Source: an uncultured Eisenbergiella sp. (GTDB lineage Bacteria > Bacillota > Clostridia > Lachnospirales > Lachnospiraceae). From it: 64,000 nucleotides of DNA. This document shows positions 8,346 through 15,660 of this stretch, piece by piece. Each line of letters starts with the position of its first letter. Position 1 is the first letter of the stretch. The DNA lies in the NCBI GenBank assembly GCA_910585455.1, contig CAJUEL010000005.1, positions 83,411-147,410 of the forward strand, in the 5' to 3' direction. The notes below the pieces were generated by a model. That model ran no database searches. It was not told where the DNA came from and saw only the letters and a list, made by a program, of their open reading frames with translations. The position numbers and the translations under genes are program-made.

Positions 8346-9284
8346 ATGTATGTGGTAATGTATCATTATGTCAGAAAAGTCAGAGAAAGCAGATATCCGG
8401 AGATTAAGGGACTTGAACTGGATCATTTCAGACGGCAGATAAATTTTTTCCGGGAAAAAGGTCTCGAGTTTATCTCCCTGAAGGATATGGAGGAGGAAAA
8501 TAAAATTACAGATAAGAGTGTTTTATTAACCTTCGATGATGGCTATATTGACCATTATATGAATGTTTTCCCGATTCTTGAGGAGAATGGAATAACAGGT
8601 GTATTTTCCATGCCTGCAAAGATTTTAAGGGAAAAGAAGGTACTGGATGTAAATAAAATTCATTATATTATGGCCTGTACGGAAATAGGTCAGCTTCGTG
8701 ATAGGCTATTTGAACGGATGGACTTTTATCGTGGAATAGAATTTAGCTATTCCTCTAATGAAGAGCTTTATAATAAGCTTGCTATTGCAAACAGTTATGA
8801 TGGAAGAGATACGGTTTTTGTGAAACGTATTTTACAGGTTGAATTGCCGGAAATGCTGAGGAATATCATAGCAGATGAACTTTTTAAAGAGTTTGTGACG
8901 GATAACGAAGCGGCGTTCGTGGATGAATTATACATGAATATGGATCATATTAAAATGATGAAAAGACATGGAATGGAATTTGCAGTCCACGGGTATGACC
9001 ATTATTGGATGAACCACCTGTCAGAGCTGGAGCTGATAAAAGACATTACGAATGCGCTGGACGTATTTGACGGCATTATTGATCATAAGCATTGGTGTTG
9101 CTGCTATCCATACGGTTCTTATAGCGATATGGTTATTCGTGTTGTAAAAGGCATGGGTGCATATTCCGGATTGGCGACAGATGCTGCGGTATATCATCCG
9201 GGTGAGGCGGATATATTTAAGATCCCTAGGCTTGACACAATTTATTTTCCGCCTAGAAGTGATAACTATTTGAATTATGTCTGA
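8346..9284 (+). CDS. NodB-type polysaccharide deacetylase
   Basis: A 312-residue carbohydrate esterase 4-like protein without a signal peptide or membrane segment. The TFDDG motif (residues 62-66) supplies the catalytic and metal Asp residues, and HGYDH (about residue 215) matches the metal-binding HxxxH-type motif. The second ATG (8346) is taken as start since AGAGAGG at 8331-8337 sits 8 bp away, whereas the ATG at 8340 is only 2 bp away. An insertion of about 110 residues between the two motifs is larger than usual. Cytoplasmic NodB-like proteins in glycan loci deacetylate sugar-nucleotide or lipid-linked intermediates; next to an oxidoreductase and an amidase it probably unmasks an amino group on a monosaccharide. 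Confidence 0.82.
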   Translation: MYVVMYHYVRKVRESRYPEIKGLELDHFRRQINFFREKGLEFISLKDMEEENKITDKSVLLTFDDGYIDHYMNVFPILEENGITGVFSMPAKILREKKVLDVNKIHYIMACTEIGQLRDRLFERMDFYRGIEFSYSSNEELYNKLAIANSYDGRDTVFVKRILQVELPEMLRNIIADELFKEFVTDNEAAFVDELYMNMDHIKMMKRHGMEFAVHGYDHYWMNHLSELELIKDITNALDVFDGIIDHKHWCCCYPYGSYSDMVIRVVKGMGAYSGLATDAAVYHPGEADIFKIPRLDTIYFPPRSDNYLNYV

Positions 9285-9299
9285 CTGGAGGGCTGATTG

Positions 9300-10283
9300 A
9301 TGAAAGTACTGGTAGTAGGCTTGGGCTCTATGGGGAAAAGAAGGATTCGCCTTTTAAAAAAAATAAAGCCTGATTTTTTAATCATAGGAGTGGACAGTAA
9401 CGAGGAGCGCGCAGAGCTTGCGCGGAAAGAATATGGGATAGAGATTTGCACAGATTTGTCATTGGCATTGGAGCGTTACCAGCCGGAATATGCCGTTATT
9501 TCAACGGCACCCTTATCTCATGCTGCGATTATCCGTCAGTGTTTGTCCGCAGGGGTGCATGTTTTTACGGAGATTAATCTGGTAAATAATCAATATACAG
9601 AAAATATGCGGTTGGCGGAAGAGCAGGGGAAAGTGTTATTTCTGTCTTCTACATTTTTATATAGGGATGATGTCCGGTATGTAATCAAAAAGGTTGGGAA
9701 CCATGCAGGAAGAGTGAACTATAATTACCATGTCGGGCAATATTTGCCGGATTGGCACCCATGGGAAAACTTTAAGAACTTTTTCGTGGGGAAAAAGGAA
9801 ACCAATGGATGCCGGGAGATCTTTGCAATTGATTTGCCATGGATTATAGAGGCTTTTGGTGACATTGAGCATGTTGATGTTCTGTCCGGAAAAAATACAA
9901 ATTTGAACATTGATTATTGTGACAATTACTTATTGCTGATTCAGCACAAAACCGGTCACAAAGGGATGGTTGCGGTGGATATCATGTCCAGAAAGGCGGT
10001 CAGGAAGCTGGAAGTATTTGGAGAGCAGCTTTATATCACCTGGGACGGAACTCCGAAAGGGCTGGAAGAATACGATTGGGAGAAGAAGGAAGATGTATCG
10101 ATAGATTTATACGATGAAGTGGATACACTTGAGGGGTATAGCTCCTTCGTCATTGAAAACGCCTATGAAAGCGAGCTGAGAGCTTTTTTTGATGAAGTTG
10201 AAAAGGGAGTAAAACCAGAATATTCGTTTGCCAGGGATATAGTGACGTTGGGATGGATCGATAAAATTGAGGGAATTATTTAA
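9300..10283 (+). CDS. Gfo/Idh/MocA-family oxidoreductase (second paralogue)
   Basis: A 327-residue NAD(P)-dependent oxidoreductase. The Rossmann motif is VLVVGLGSMGKRRI at the N-terminus and the segment GQYLPDWHPWE appears near residue 145, as in the paralogue at 6411-7409; flanking residues differ in most places, so the duplication is old. Start at ATG 9300 follows GGAGGG at 9287-9292 with 7-bp spacing. In the canonical dehydrogenase EKP position it has FTEINLV, so the usual catalytic Lys motif is altered. The two paralogues may act on related intermediates, one before and one after activation, or may form a heteromer; neither can be decided from sequence. Confidence 0.83.
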   Translation: MKVLVVGLGSMGKRRIRLLKKIKPDFLIIGVDSNEERAELARKEYGIEICTDLSLALERYQPEYAVISTAPLSHAAIIRQCLSAGVHVFTEINLVNNQYTENMRLAEEQGKVLFLSSTFLYRDDVRYVIKKVGNHAGRVNYNYHVGQYLPDWHPWENFKNFFVGKKETNGCREIFAIDLPWIIEAFGDIEHVDVLSGKNTNLNIDYCDNYLLLIQHKTGHKGMVAVDIMSRKAVRKLEVFGEQLYITWDGTPKGLEEYDWEKKEDVSIDLYDEVDTLEGYSSFVIENAYESELRAFFDEVEKGVKPEYSFARDIVTLGWIDKIEGII

Positions 10284-10301
10284 ATATAGGGCATAAGTGA
10301 T

Positions 10302-11396
10302 ATGCGAAAGAAAATATTGATTACAATTATCATACCGATATATAATGTCGAAGCGTATCTGTCGAAGTGCCTGCAGAGTATAGAAGAAGATGAGATATGC
10401 GTCTCTGGGCAGGTAGAAGTGATTATGATAGACGACGGTTCTACGGATGAATCTGCCCAGATTGCGGAGAGCTTTGCCGTGAAGCATCATTTTGCCACGC
10501 TGGTCCGTCAAGCCAACGGGGGAGTCGCGTCCGCCCGGAATGTAGGCATTCGACAGGCGCATGGCGAGTGGCTGTATTTTGTGGATTCCGATGATTGGCT
10601 TACAGAGGACGCACTGTCCGTTTTAATGCATAAATGTCAGCAGTATTCCAATGCTGACATTTTGCTTTTTGATGCTTGGCAGGATACCCCGCAGGAACGA
10701 AAAAACTGGGAGCATTTTTCAAAAGAATATGTCTGGAAGGAGGACGGGGCGATCAAAAGCTTGCAGAGAGGCATGCTTTATTTCCCTTTTCCTTCTGAAC
10801 TGGAGAAGAGCGAAGTTCCGTTGGCTGCGCCTTGGGATAAGCTGTATCGAAGAGATTTTATTATGAGGAATCACCTGCAATTTCGGGAGAACTTGCATGT
10901 TTTGGATGACATGGTATTTAATATTGAGGCTTTTGGGGCGGCAGGAGAAATCGTTTATCTAAAAGAGAAAATATACCATTATAGATACGTGGAGGATTCC
11001 ATTACCAACAGCTATAAGAAGGACAGGGTGGATAGAGATAGGGAAGTATGGAGTTATGTAGAACGATATGTGAAAACGAAGGAAATCGAATGGACGCCTG
11101 CAGAGAAGGAGCAGTTTATACAGGCCTTTTATTGCCGGATTGTGAAATCATTCAGTATTTGCTGTAGACTTCAGTTCTTTAATATGGCAAATAAACAGAG
11201 ACTGCTGGAAAAGATACGGTATGTAAAGGGCGTGTGGAGGAAAGCTCCTTATCGGGAAGCTTTTGAGAAGGTACGGCTCCATAACCTAGAATGGAGGCTT
11301 AAGGTGGTTGCAGTATTTGGCAGGATGCATTGGGGAAGCGGGATATATCTTTTGCATCTGGCGGAGAACGGAATTCGGCGTCATATGGGCGGTTGA
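10302..11396 (+). CDS. GT2 family glycosyltransferase
   Basis: A 364-residue inverting glycosyltransferase of family GT2. The N-terminal GT-A fold shows TIIIPIYNVEAYLSKCL, the nucleotide-binding MIDDGSTD and the metal-binding DSDDWL (about residue 93), with ANGGVASARNVGI between them. The C-terminal 130 residues are basic and have no clear membrane helix, so the protein probably associates peripherally with the inner face of the membrane. Its neighbours suggest it adds a sugar to a lipid-linked repeat unit. The donor and acceptor are not predictable. Confidence 0.88.
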   Translation: MRKKILITIIIPIYNVEAYLSKCLQSIEEDEICVSGQVEVIMIDDGSTDESAQIAESFAVKHHFATLVRQANGGVASARNVGIRQAHGEWLYFVDSDDWLTEDALSVLMHKCQQYSNADILLFDAWQDTPQERKNWEHFSKEYVWKEDGAIKSLQRGMLYFPFPSELEKSEVPLAAPWDKLYRRDFIMRNHLQFRENLHVLDDMVFNIEAFGAAGEIVYLKEKIYHYRYVEDSITNSYKKDRVDRDREVWSYVERYVKTKEIEWTPAEKEQFIQAFYCRIVKSFSICCRLQFFNMANKQRLLEKIRYVKGVWRKAPYREAFEKVRLHNLEWRLKVVAVFGRMHWGSGIYLLHLAENGIRRHMGG

Positions 11397-11409
11397 GGGA
11401 GGTGGACTT

Positions 11410-12423
11410 ATGGATTCCCATAAACTAGAGTTGGCTTCTGTTTTGCAAAATAAAAAGGTGCTGTTTGTGACGACCAAAAATCTGGATTATATCAGGAACA
11501 AGCAGGAATTGCGGATTTTACAGAAATATGCAGCGGCTTTCGATGTAATTGGTTCCGGGTCTGTCAGCTATATAAGAAGAATTTTGTATGTCTGGGTCAG
11601 GCTGTTGACCACAGGCTGTAGAAAATATGATTTTGTGTTTCTGGGTTTTTCCCCACAACTGGTTTATCCGTTGTTTTTCTGGAAATTCAGACATGTCGAT
11701 GTATTCATTGATTTTTTCATTTCTGTATATGATACGCTTGTATGTGACCGGAAACTATTTGTGCCCGACGGCGTTGTTTCCTGTATCTGTAAGTGGATTG
11801 ACCGGTATACGTTGCGGAAAGCGAAGCTGATCATTTCGGATACAAATGCGCACGGGGATTATTTTGCACGGGAATTTGGTGTGGAGCGTAAGAAAATCAG
11901 GACCTTATATCTGGAGGCGGATCCGAAAACCTATTACCCTATGGTCGCCAAAAAGAAAGGAAAGCTTCTGGGGAAATATGTGGTTTTGTATTTTGGAAGT
12001 GCTTTGCCGCTGCAGGGTATTGATGTTGTTTTAAAAGCTGCCAAAAAGGTATGTGCTCATCCTGAGATTTATGTTATTATAATAGGGCCTGTTGAACGAA
12101 TGTGTGAAAGGCCGTTGTGTGATAATATGGAATACCATCAATGGCTGCCGCAGCAGGAGCTTGCATACAAAATAGCACAGGCAGATCTTTGCCTTGCGGG
12201 GCATTTCAATGCAGGAATTGATAAAGCAAAGCGGACGGTTCCAGGAAAGGCATATATTTACAGGGCAATGAATAAGCCGATGATCCTGGGGGATAATGAG
12301 GCGACGCGGGAAATATATGATGAGAGTATGGAGGAAATTTATTTTGTGAGGATGGGGGATCCGGATGCGCTTGCGGAGAAGATTATAGAGCTACATGAAA
12401 AATGGCAAGAATGGACTGAATAG
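11410..12423 (+). CDS. GT-B glycosyltransferase (group 1-like)
   Basis: A 337-residue GT-B type glycosyltransferase. The C-terminal half shows the typical donor-binding layout: VVLYFGSALPLQGIDVVLKA, IIGPVER and the acidic-containing AGIDKAKRTVPGKAYIYRAM near residue 280. The ATG at 11410 is preferred because GGGAGG lies 7-12 bp upstream; the frame is open back to 11308, inside the preceding gene. The N-terminal acceptor domain contains a hydrophobic stretch (FLGFSPQLVYPLFFWKF) that may contact the membrane. It ends the first operon block; the next gene follows a separate promoter and has different base composition. Confidence 0.8.
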   Translation: MDSHKLELASVLQNKKVLFVTTKNLDYIRNKQELRILQKYAAAFDVIGSGSVSYIRRILYVWVRLLTTGCRKYDFVFLGFSPQLVYPLFFWKFRHVDVFIDFFISVYDTLVCDRKLFVPDGVVSCICKWIDRYTLRKAKLIISDTNAHGDYFAREFGVERKKIRTLYLEADPKTYYPMVAKKKGKLLGKYVVLYFGSALPLQGIDVVLKAAKKVCAHPEIYVIIIGPVERMCERPLCDNMEYHQWLPQQELAYKIAQADLCLAGHFNAGIDKAKRTVPGKAYIYRAMNKPMILGDNEATREIYDESMEEIYFVRMGDPDALAEKIIELHEKWQEWTE

Positions 12424-12444
12424 CTGCAAGTATACCGCTATCAT

Positions 12445-12490
12445 CCGAAATTCCCTTGCATATTTAAAAGATTATGTTAGAATAAAATAG
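12445..12490 (+). promoter_or_regulatory. Promoter segment, copy 1 of a 46-bp repeat
   Basis: TTGCAT (12456-12461) and TAGAAT (12478-12483) with a 16-bp spacer form a sigma-A-type promoter, about 40 bp upstream of the SGNH gene. The whole 46-bp segment matches 15535-15580 at 41 positions, with both boxes identical. See the second copy before the FkbH gene. Confidence 0.65.
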
Positions 12491-12524
12491 GATTTGGGAA
12501 GAAAAAAATTGTGAGGACATGCGC

Positions 12525-14078
12525 ATGAAGCTCCCAAAGGAGAATGTGAAAAATTTCATAGCCTTTCTCATCTTCGCCCATCTGATCTGGCTGGTATTCC
12601 TGCGCTGCACCTACCTGTTCCGGGATACCTACCGGGCGGGCAGGCAGAACATTGTAGGGTTTTACAGCGAAGAAGAGGACAGCTTGGATATGGTCATGAT
12701 CGGGGCGAGCTGCGTATACCGGTATTGGGACTGCATGCACGCCTGGAAGGAATACGGCATCACCTCCTATGACTATTCGGTCGGCTCCATGTCGGCGGCG
12801 GCGACGATTTTTGCGATCAGGGACATTGAGAAAACCCAGAGTCCGCAGCTGCTGGTATTTGATGTGCGCAAGCTCCTTTCCAGCTTTCCGGATACGGTGG
12901 GCGGCATCTGGGGCACGCTGGATGCCCAGGATTATGACGGGAACCGTCTGGCGGCGGTGCGCTATTATTGCAGCTTAAACGAGGTTCCTTTTGGGGAAAC
13001 GCTGGAGGATTTTGTGGATATCATCCGCTATCATGATAATCACGCTGCCCTGTCCAGCAAATTGAGCTGGCAGCTGTGGGATAACCGGGCGGACGAAAGC
13101 ATGGATCAGGACGGCTTTTACAAGGGCTTTGCCATCGCGTCGGAGCATGCCTTTGTGGACGCGCCGCAGAATTGGGACAGCTTAGACGCTGGCGCTGTCG
13201 GGCTGGAGGAAAAGGCGGAGATTGTATATCGGGATATTCTGGAGTACTGCCGGGAAAATGATGTGCCTCTTTTGCTGGTCGCCTCGCCCTTTACGGTGAC
13301 ACAGCAGGATGTCATGGAATTGAACCGGATTGGGGAAATCGCGCAGGAGTACGGAATCCCTTTTTTGAACGCGAACCGGCACTATGAGGAAATGGGGCTG
13401 GATTTTTCCAGGGATTTTTATGACGAAAATCATGTAAACCTCTATGGAGCGGAGAAATATACGGATTTTCTGGCAGCATATGTCCAGGAGCATTACGCGA
13501 TTATGCAGCAGAAGGATGAGGCGGTCTGTGATGCCTGGGACAGCGTGTATGAGCGGTACGCCCTGGAGGTAGCGGATGCCGGAGCGGCGCTGGACAGAGC
13601 AATCGGCGGGAAGCTGGAGACCTTTGAAATGGAAGCGGCCATGCGGGGGACACAGCGGGCGCTGGATTGGCTGGCCATGGCGGATAATGCCAATATTACG
13701 GTGTTGGTGGCGGCAGAGGGGATGGGAGAGCATGCCCCTTCTCTGGAAAGCATCGCGGCTCTGAGGCGGTACGGCTTATTTGTGGAAGAGGCGGACTTTG
13801 ACAGTCCCTACATGGCGAGGTTCTGCGGGGAGGTGCTATATGGCAGCCATACGGATACCGCGCATGAGGGCGAGCTGGCAGGGGATATAGAATATGTGCT
13901 ATCCGTTGCGGATGGTCCGTCCATTCGGATTGGAGATGTGGAGCGCTGTCATAAATCAGAACCGGGGATTTATATGGTGGCTTTTGACAATAATACGGAA
14001 GAAGTGGTCGATTCGGTCATCATCCGGATCGGGGAGGATGGTTCTCTTGGGATGGAGCACAGGAAAGTAGCGGAATGA
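12525..14078 (+). CDS. Membrane-anchored SGNH-hydrolase-like protein (DltD/AlgX type)
   Basis: A 517-residue protein with one N-terminal membrane helix (about residues 8-30), so the body is probably outside the cell. An SGNH catalytic core follows: the nucleophile S62 in MIGASCVYR, and D300 and H303 in YDENHVN, matching the DxxH block. Such proteins (DltD, AlgJ/AlgX, PatB) work with MBOAT proteins to transfer acyl groups to cell-wall polymers. The last 180 residues form an extra domain ending with a segment (SIRIGDVERC...GIYMVAF) that loosely resembles ILEI/FAM3-type domains. The second ATG (12525) is chosen for its spacing to GAGG at 12513-12516. It is the only gene of its transcript, GC-richer than both neighbours, and shares its promoter sequence with the FkbH-MBOAT operon at 15661-22408. 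Confidence 0.72.
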   Translation: MKLPKENVKNFIAFLIFAHLIWLVFLRCTYLFRDTYRAGRQNIVGFYSEEEDSLDMVMIGASCVYRYWDCMHAWKEYGITSYDYSVGSMSAAATIFAIRDIEKTQSPQLLVFDVRKLLSSFPDTVGGIWGTLDAQDYDGNRLAAVRYYCSLNEVPFGETLEDFVDIIRYHDNHAALSSKLSWQLWDNRADESMDQDGFYKGFAIASEHAFVDAPQNWDSLDAGAVGLEEKAEIVYRDILEYCRENDVPLLLVASPFTVTQQDVMELNRIGEIAQEYGIPFLNANRHYEEMGLDFSRDFYDENHVNLYGAEKYTDFLAAYVQEHYAIMQQKDEAVCDAWDSVYERYALEVADAGAALDRAIGGKLETFEMEAAMRGTQRALDWLAMADNANITVLVAAEGMGEHAPSLESIAALRRYGLFVEEADFDSPYMARFCGEVLYGSHTDTAHEGELAGDIEYVLSVADGPSIRIGDVERCHKSEPGIYMVAFDNNTEEVVDSVIIRIGEDGSLGMEHRKVAE

Positions 14079-14234
14079 TTTCCGCAGACAATGCGTCTGT
14101 ACGCTGTAGCTGTGTAACCTGTTTTATAGAAATTAAATGAAAGTTAATGGCATAATTTGTAAAAACTAACTATATCAAAATTATCGAAAATGTTGTAGAA
14201 TGTTATTGACTTGTGTAGTCACTGTCTTGGAAGT

Positions 14235-14267
14235 TTGACATTTTTTTGATCATTTCTGTGATATTAT
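14235..14267 (+). promoter_or_regulatory. Possible promoter of the small-protein cassette
   Basis: A perfect -35 box TTGACA is at 14235-14240, in a very AT-rich gap of about 250 bp between the SGNH gene and the small ORF. The -10 is unclear: GATATT at 14260-14265 (19 bp) or TATTAT at 14262-14267 (21 bp). The rest of the gap (14079-14234) holds nothing else recognisable. Confidence 0.35.
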
Positions 14268-14331
14268 GGTTAAAATATGTATGGGAGATGGTGAAATGGG
14301 CAAGAATGTACGAAAGGAGAAAAAGAGGGTT

Positions 14332-14523
14332 ATGAAAATTGAAGAGGCAAAGAACCTGTCATTTGAAGAATTTTCAGAACTGGATGATGCTTATGGTGGA
14401 TTTACAGCTGAGAATTCCAAAAACCATCCATTAAGAAATGAAGATGAAAGTTTTATGGAGTTTGTGAAAAAGGGAAGCGAGAAAATAAAAAATAACCCTG
14501 CAATCAGAAAAATACTTAGATAG
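14332..14523 (+). CDS. Small protein with possible double-glycine leader
   Basis: A 63-residue acidic/basic small protein, not recognised as a known family. Residues 1-23 end in FSELDDAYGG, which matches the double-glycine leader pattern in part: Gly at -1 and -2, Leu at -7, Glu at -8; Ala at -4 is small and the -12 position is Glu instead of Leu. The remaining 40 residues would be a charged core with a basic C-terminus (KIKNNPAIRKILR). No Cys is present. Start at 14332 is preceded by AGGAG at 14316-14320; a longer form from ATG 14296 is possible. The stop overlaps the ribosome site of the next gene. No peptidase-type (C39) exporter lies in the window, so export as a bacteriocin or signal is a hypothesis; it could also be a small cytosolic adaptor. 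Confidence 0.6.
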   Translation: MKIEEAKNLSFEEFSELDDAYGGFTAENSKNHPLRNEDESFMEFVKKGSEKIKNNPAIRKILR

Positions 14524-14537
14524 GAGGGGCTATTGCT

Positions 14538-15086
14538 TTGATTATTGAAGATTCGTCGGTTAAAGGGGAAAAATTTTATAAATATCAATCGCCTTCCAAA
14601 GTAGAGAAACAGTTATATTTTAATAATCTGGTCGGTATTTTTGAAGAGTATGCTGAAGCAGCGGGGATAGATATAAATGAGGTAGAGTTTGATTTCAAGC
14701 TAATAAACGAAGTTAATATACGAGTCGATAAAAGAAAAGATTATTATATGATTTTTCATGAGACAAACTTGAATGAAGTGAGGGAAGCTGCATTAACTGC
14801 GTTCTGGATTTTGAAATTTAAGCCATTTTTAATTATAAATCCCAGTGGAAATCAATGTGAACTGAATATTAACTGCGGCTTTGCCGCTTATGTAATATTG
14901 TCGGCTGCCAGAGAGTACATATTAAGAAAATATGGTGGAGATAAAAACTTTGCGATAGATGATGAGGAATATTTGCAAAGGTTCAGATATTCATTGAAAT
15001 ATTGGGATTTGAGTAAAGAGGCATTAATGATGATTGCAGAAACGCTATGCGAAAATACCGTACATGCAAAGGGTAGACAGAAATGA
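14538..15086 (+). CDS. Unknown protein of the small-protein cassette (182 aa)
   Basis: I do not recognise this 182-residue protein. It has no signal peptide; a moderately hydrophobic stretch (ALTAFWILKFKPFLIINPSG, about residues 89-108) is too mixed to be a certain membrane helix. Sequence alternates helical, acidic N-terminal segments with a central beta-rich part. It starts with TTG, supported by AGGAGGGG at 14522-14529 with 8-bp spacing, and overlaps the next gene by 4 bp. It forms one tight unit with the small protein upstream and the coiled-coil membrane protein downstream. The whole unit is AT-rich, unlike its flanks. An immunity, chaperone or maturation role for the small protein would fit the arrangement, without direct support. 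Confidence 0.6.
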   Translation: MIIEDSSVKGEKFYKYQSPSKVEKQLYFNNLVGIFEEYAEAAGIDINEVEFDFKLINEVNIRVDKRKDYYMIFHETNLNEVREAALTAFWILKFKPFLIINPSGNQCELNINCGFAAYVILSAAREYILRKYGGDKNFAIDDEEYLQRFRYSLKYWDLSKEALMMIAETLCENTVHAKGRQK

Positions 15087-15433
15087 AAGATTTTTTCGAT
15101 GCATTATCAGAGTTTTTAGGATCAGATCTTGCAAGGGATTACAGGCTGGTCTTTATTATCGCAATCATTATATGTATTGTTCTGGCAGTAGTTATTACAT
15201 CGTTTTTCTTTACAAAAATAATTATTCCGCTTAGACTTCGAGAAGCTGGAGATGTAAAGCTGATTTATGAAAATGCCTTAAATGAAAATAAACAATTGAA
15301 GGAAGAAATTGGTCGGTTAGAAAGTGAATTGATTAAGTATAGGCAGATAAAGAAAATGCAGGAAGCGATAAATGACCCGGAAGAGTCGATAAGCTGTACG
15401 GATAGTGCATTAAATAGTTTTTTGAAAAAGTAA
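15083..15433 (+). CDS. Small membrane protein with coiled coil
   Basis: A 116-residue protein with one strong membrane helix (about residues 22-45, rich in Ile/Val/Phe), a short basic stretch (PLRLREAGD) and then a heptad-like coiled-coil helix (about residues 55-95, NENKQLKEEIGRLESELIKY). No family is recognised. The topology resembles small scaffold or divisome-type proteins and some bacteriocin-immunity or secretion accessory proteins. Its start overlaps the upstream stop (ATGA), and a strong hairpin follows 7 bp after its stop, so it closes the three-gene cassette. Confidence 0.6.
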   Translation: MKDFFDALSEFLGSDLARDYRLVFIIAIIICIVLAVVITSFFFTKIIIPLRLREAGDVKLIYENALNENKQLKEEIGRLESELIKYRQIKKMQEAINDPEESISCTDSALNSFLKK

Positions 15434-15440
15434 TGATTTT

Positions 15441-15470
15441 ATCCCCCGCAATTTTATTGTGGGGGATTTG
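15441..15470 (+). terminator. Rho-independent terminator of the cassette
   Basis: ATCCCCCGCAA (15441-15451) pairs with TTGTGGGGGAT (15457-15467), with one G-U pair and a 5-nt loop. It stands 7 bp after the last stop; the following T-run is short (TTGATTAT). Confidence 0.8.
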
Positions 15471-15534
15471 ATTATATGGCGGTTCAGGCAAGTTCGCACT
15501 TTTACACATTTTTATGCGCCAAAGAAGCCCGTTG

Positions 15535-15580
15535 CCGAAATTTTCTTGCATATTTAAAAGTTTATGGTAGAATAAAATGG
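15535..15580 (+). promoter_or_regulatory. Promoter segment, copy 2 of a 46-bp repeat
   Basis: TTGCAT (15546-15551) and TAGAAT (15568-15573), 16-bp spacer, about 88 bp before the FkbH start. It is 41/46 identical to 12445-12490 in front of the SGNH gene, implying shared origin and probably shared expression of the two transcripts. Confidence 0.65.
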
Positions 15581-15660
15581 TGTATATAGTGCAAAGAAGA
15601 AACAGTTGATTCGACCATAATCAGGGTTCATTGCAGCATATTGGAAACAGGAGGCACATT

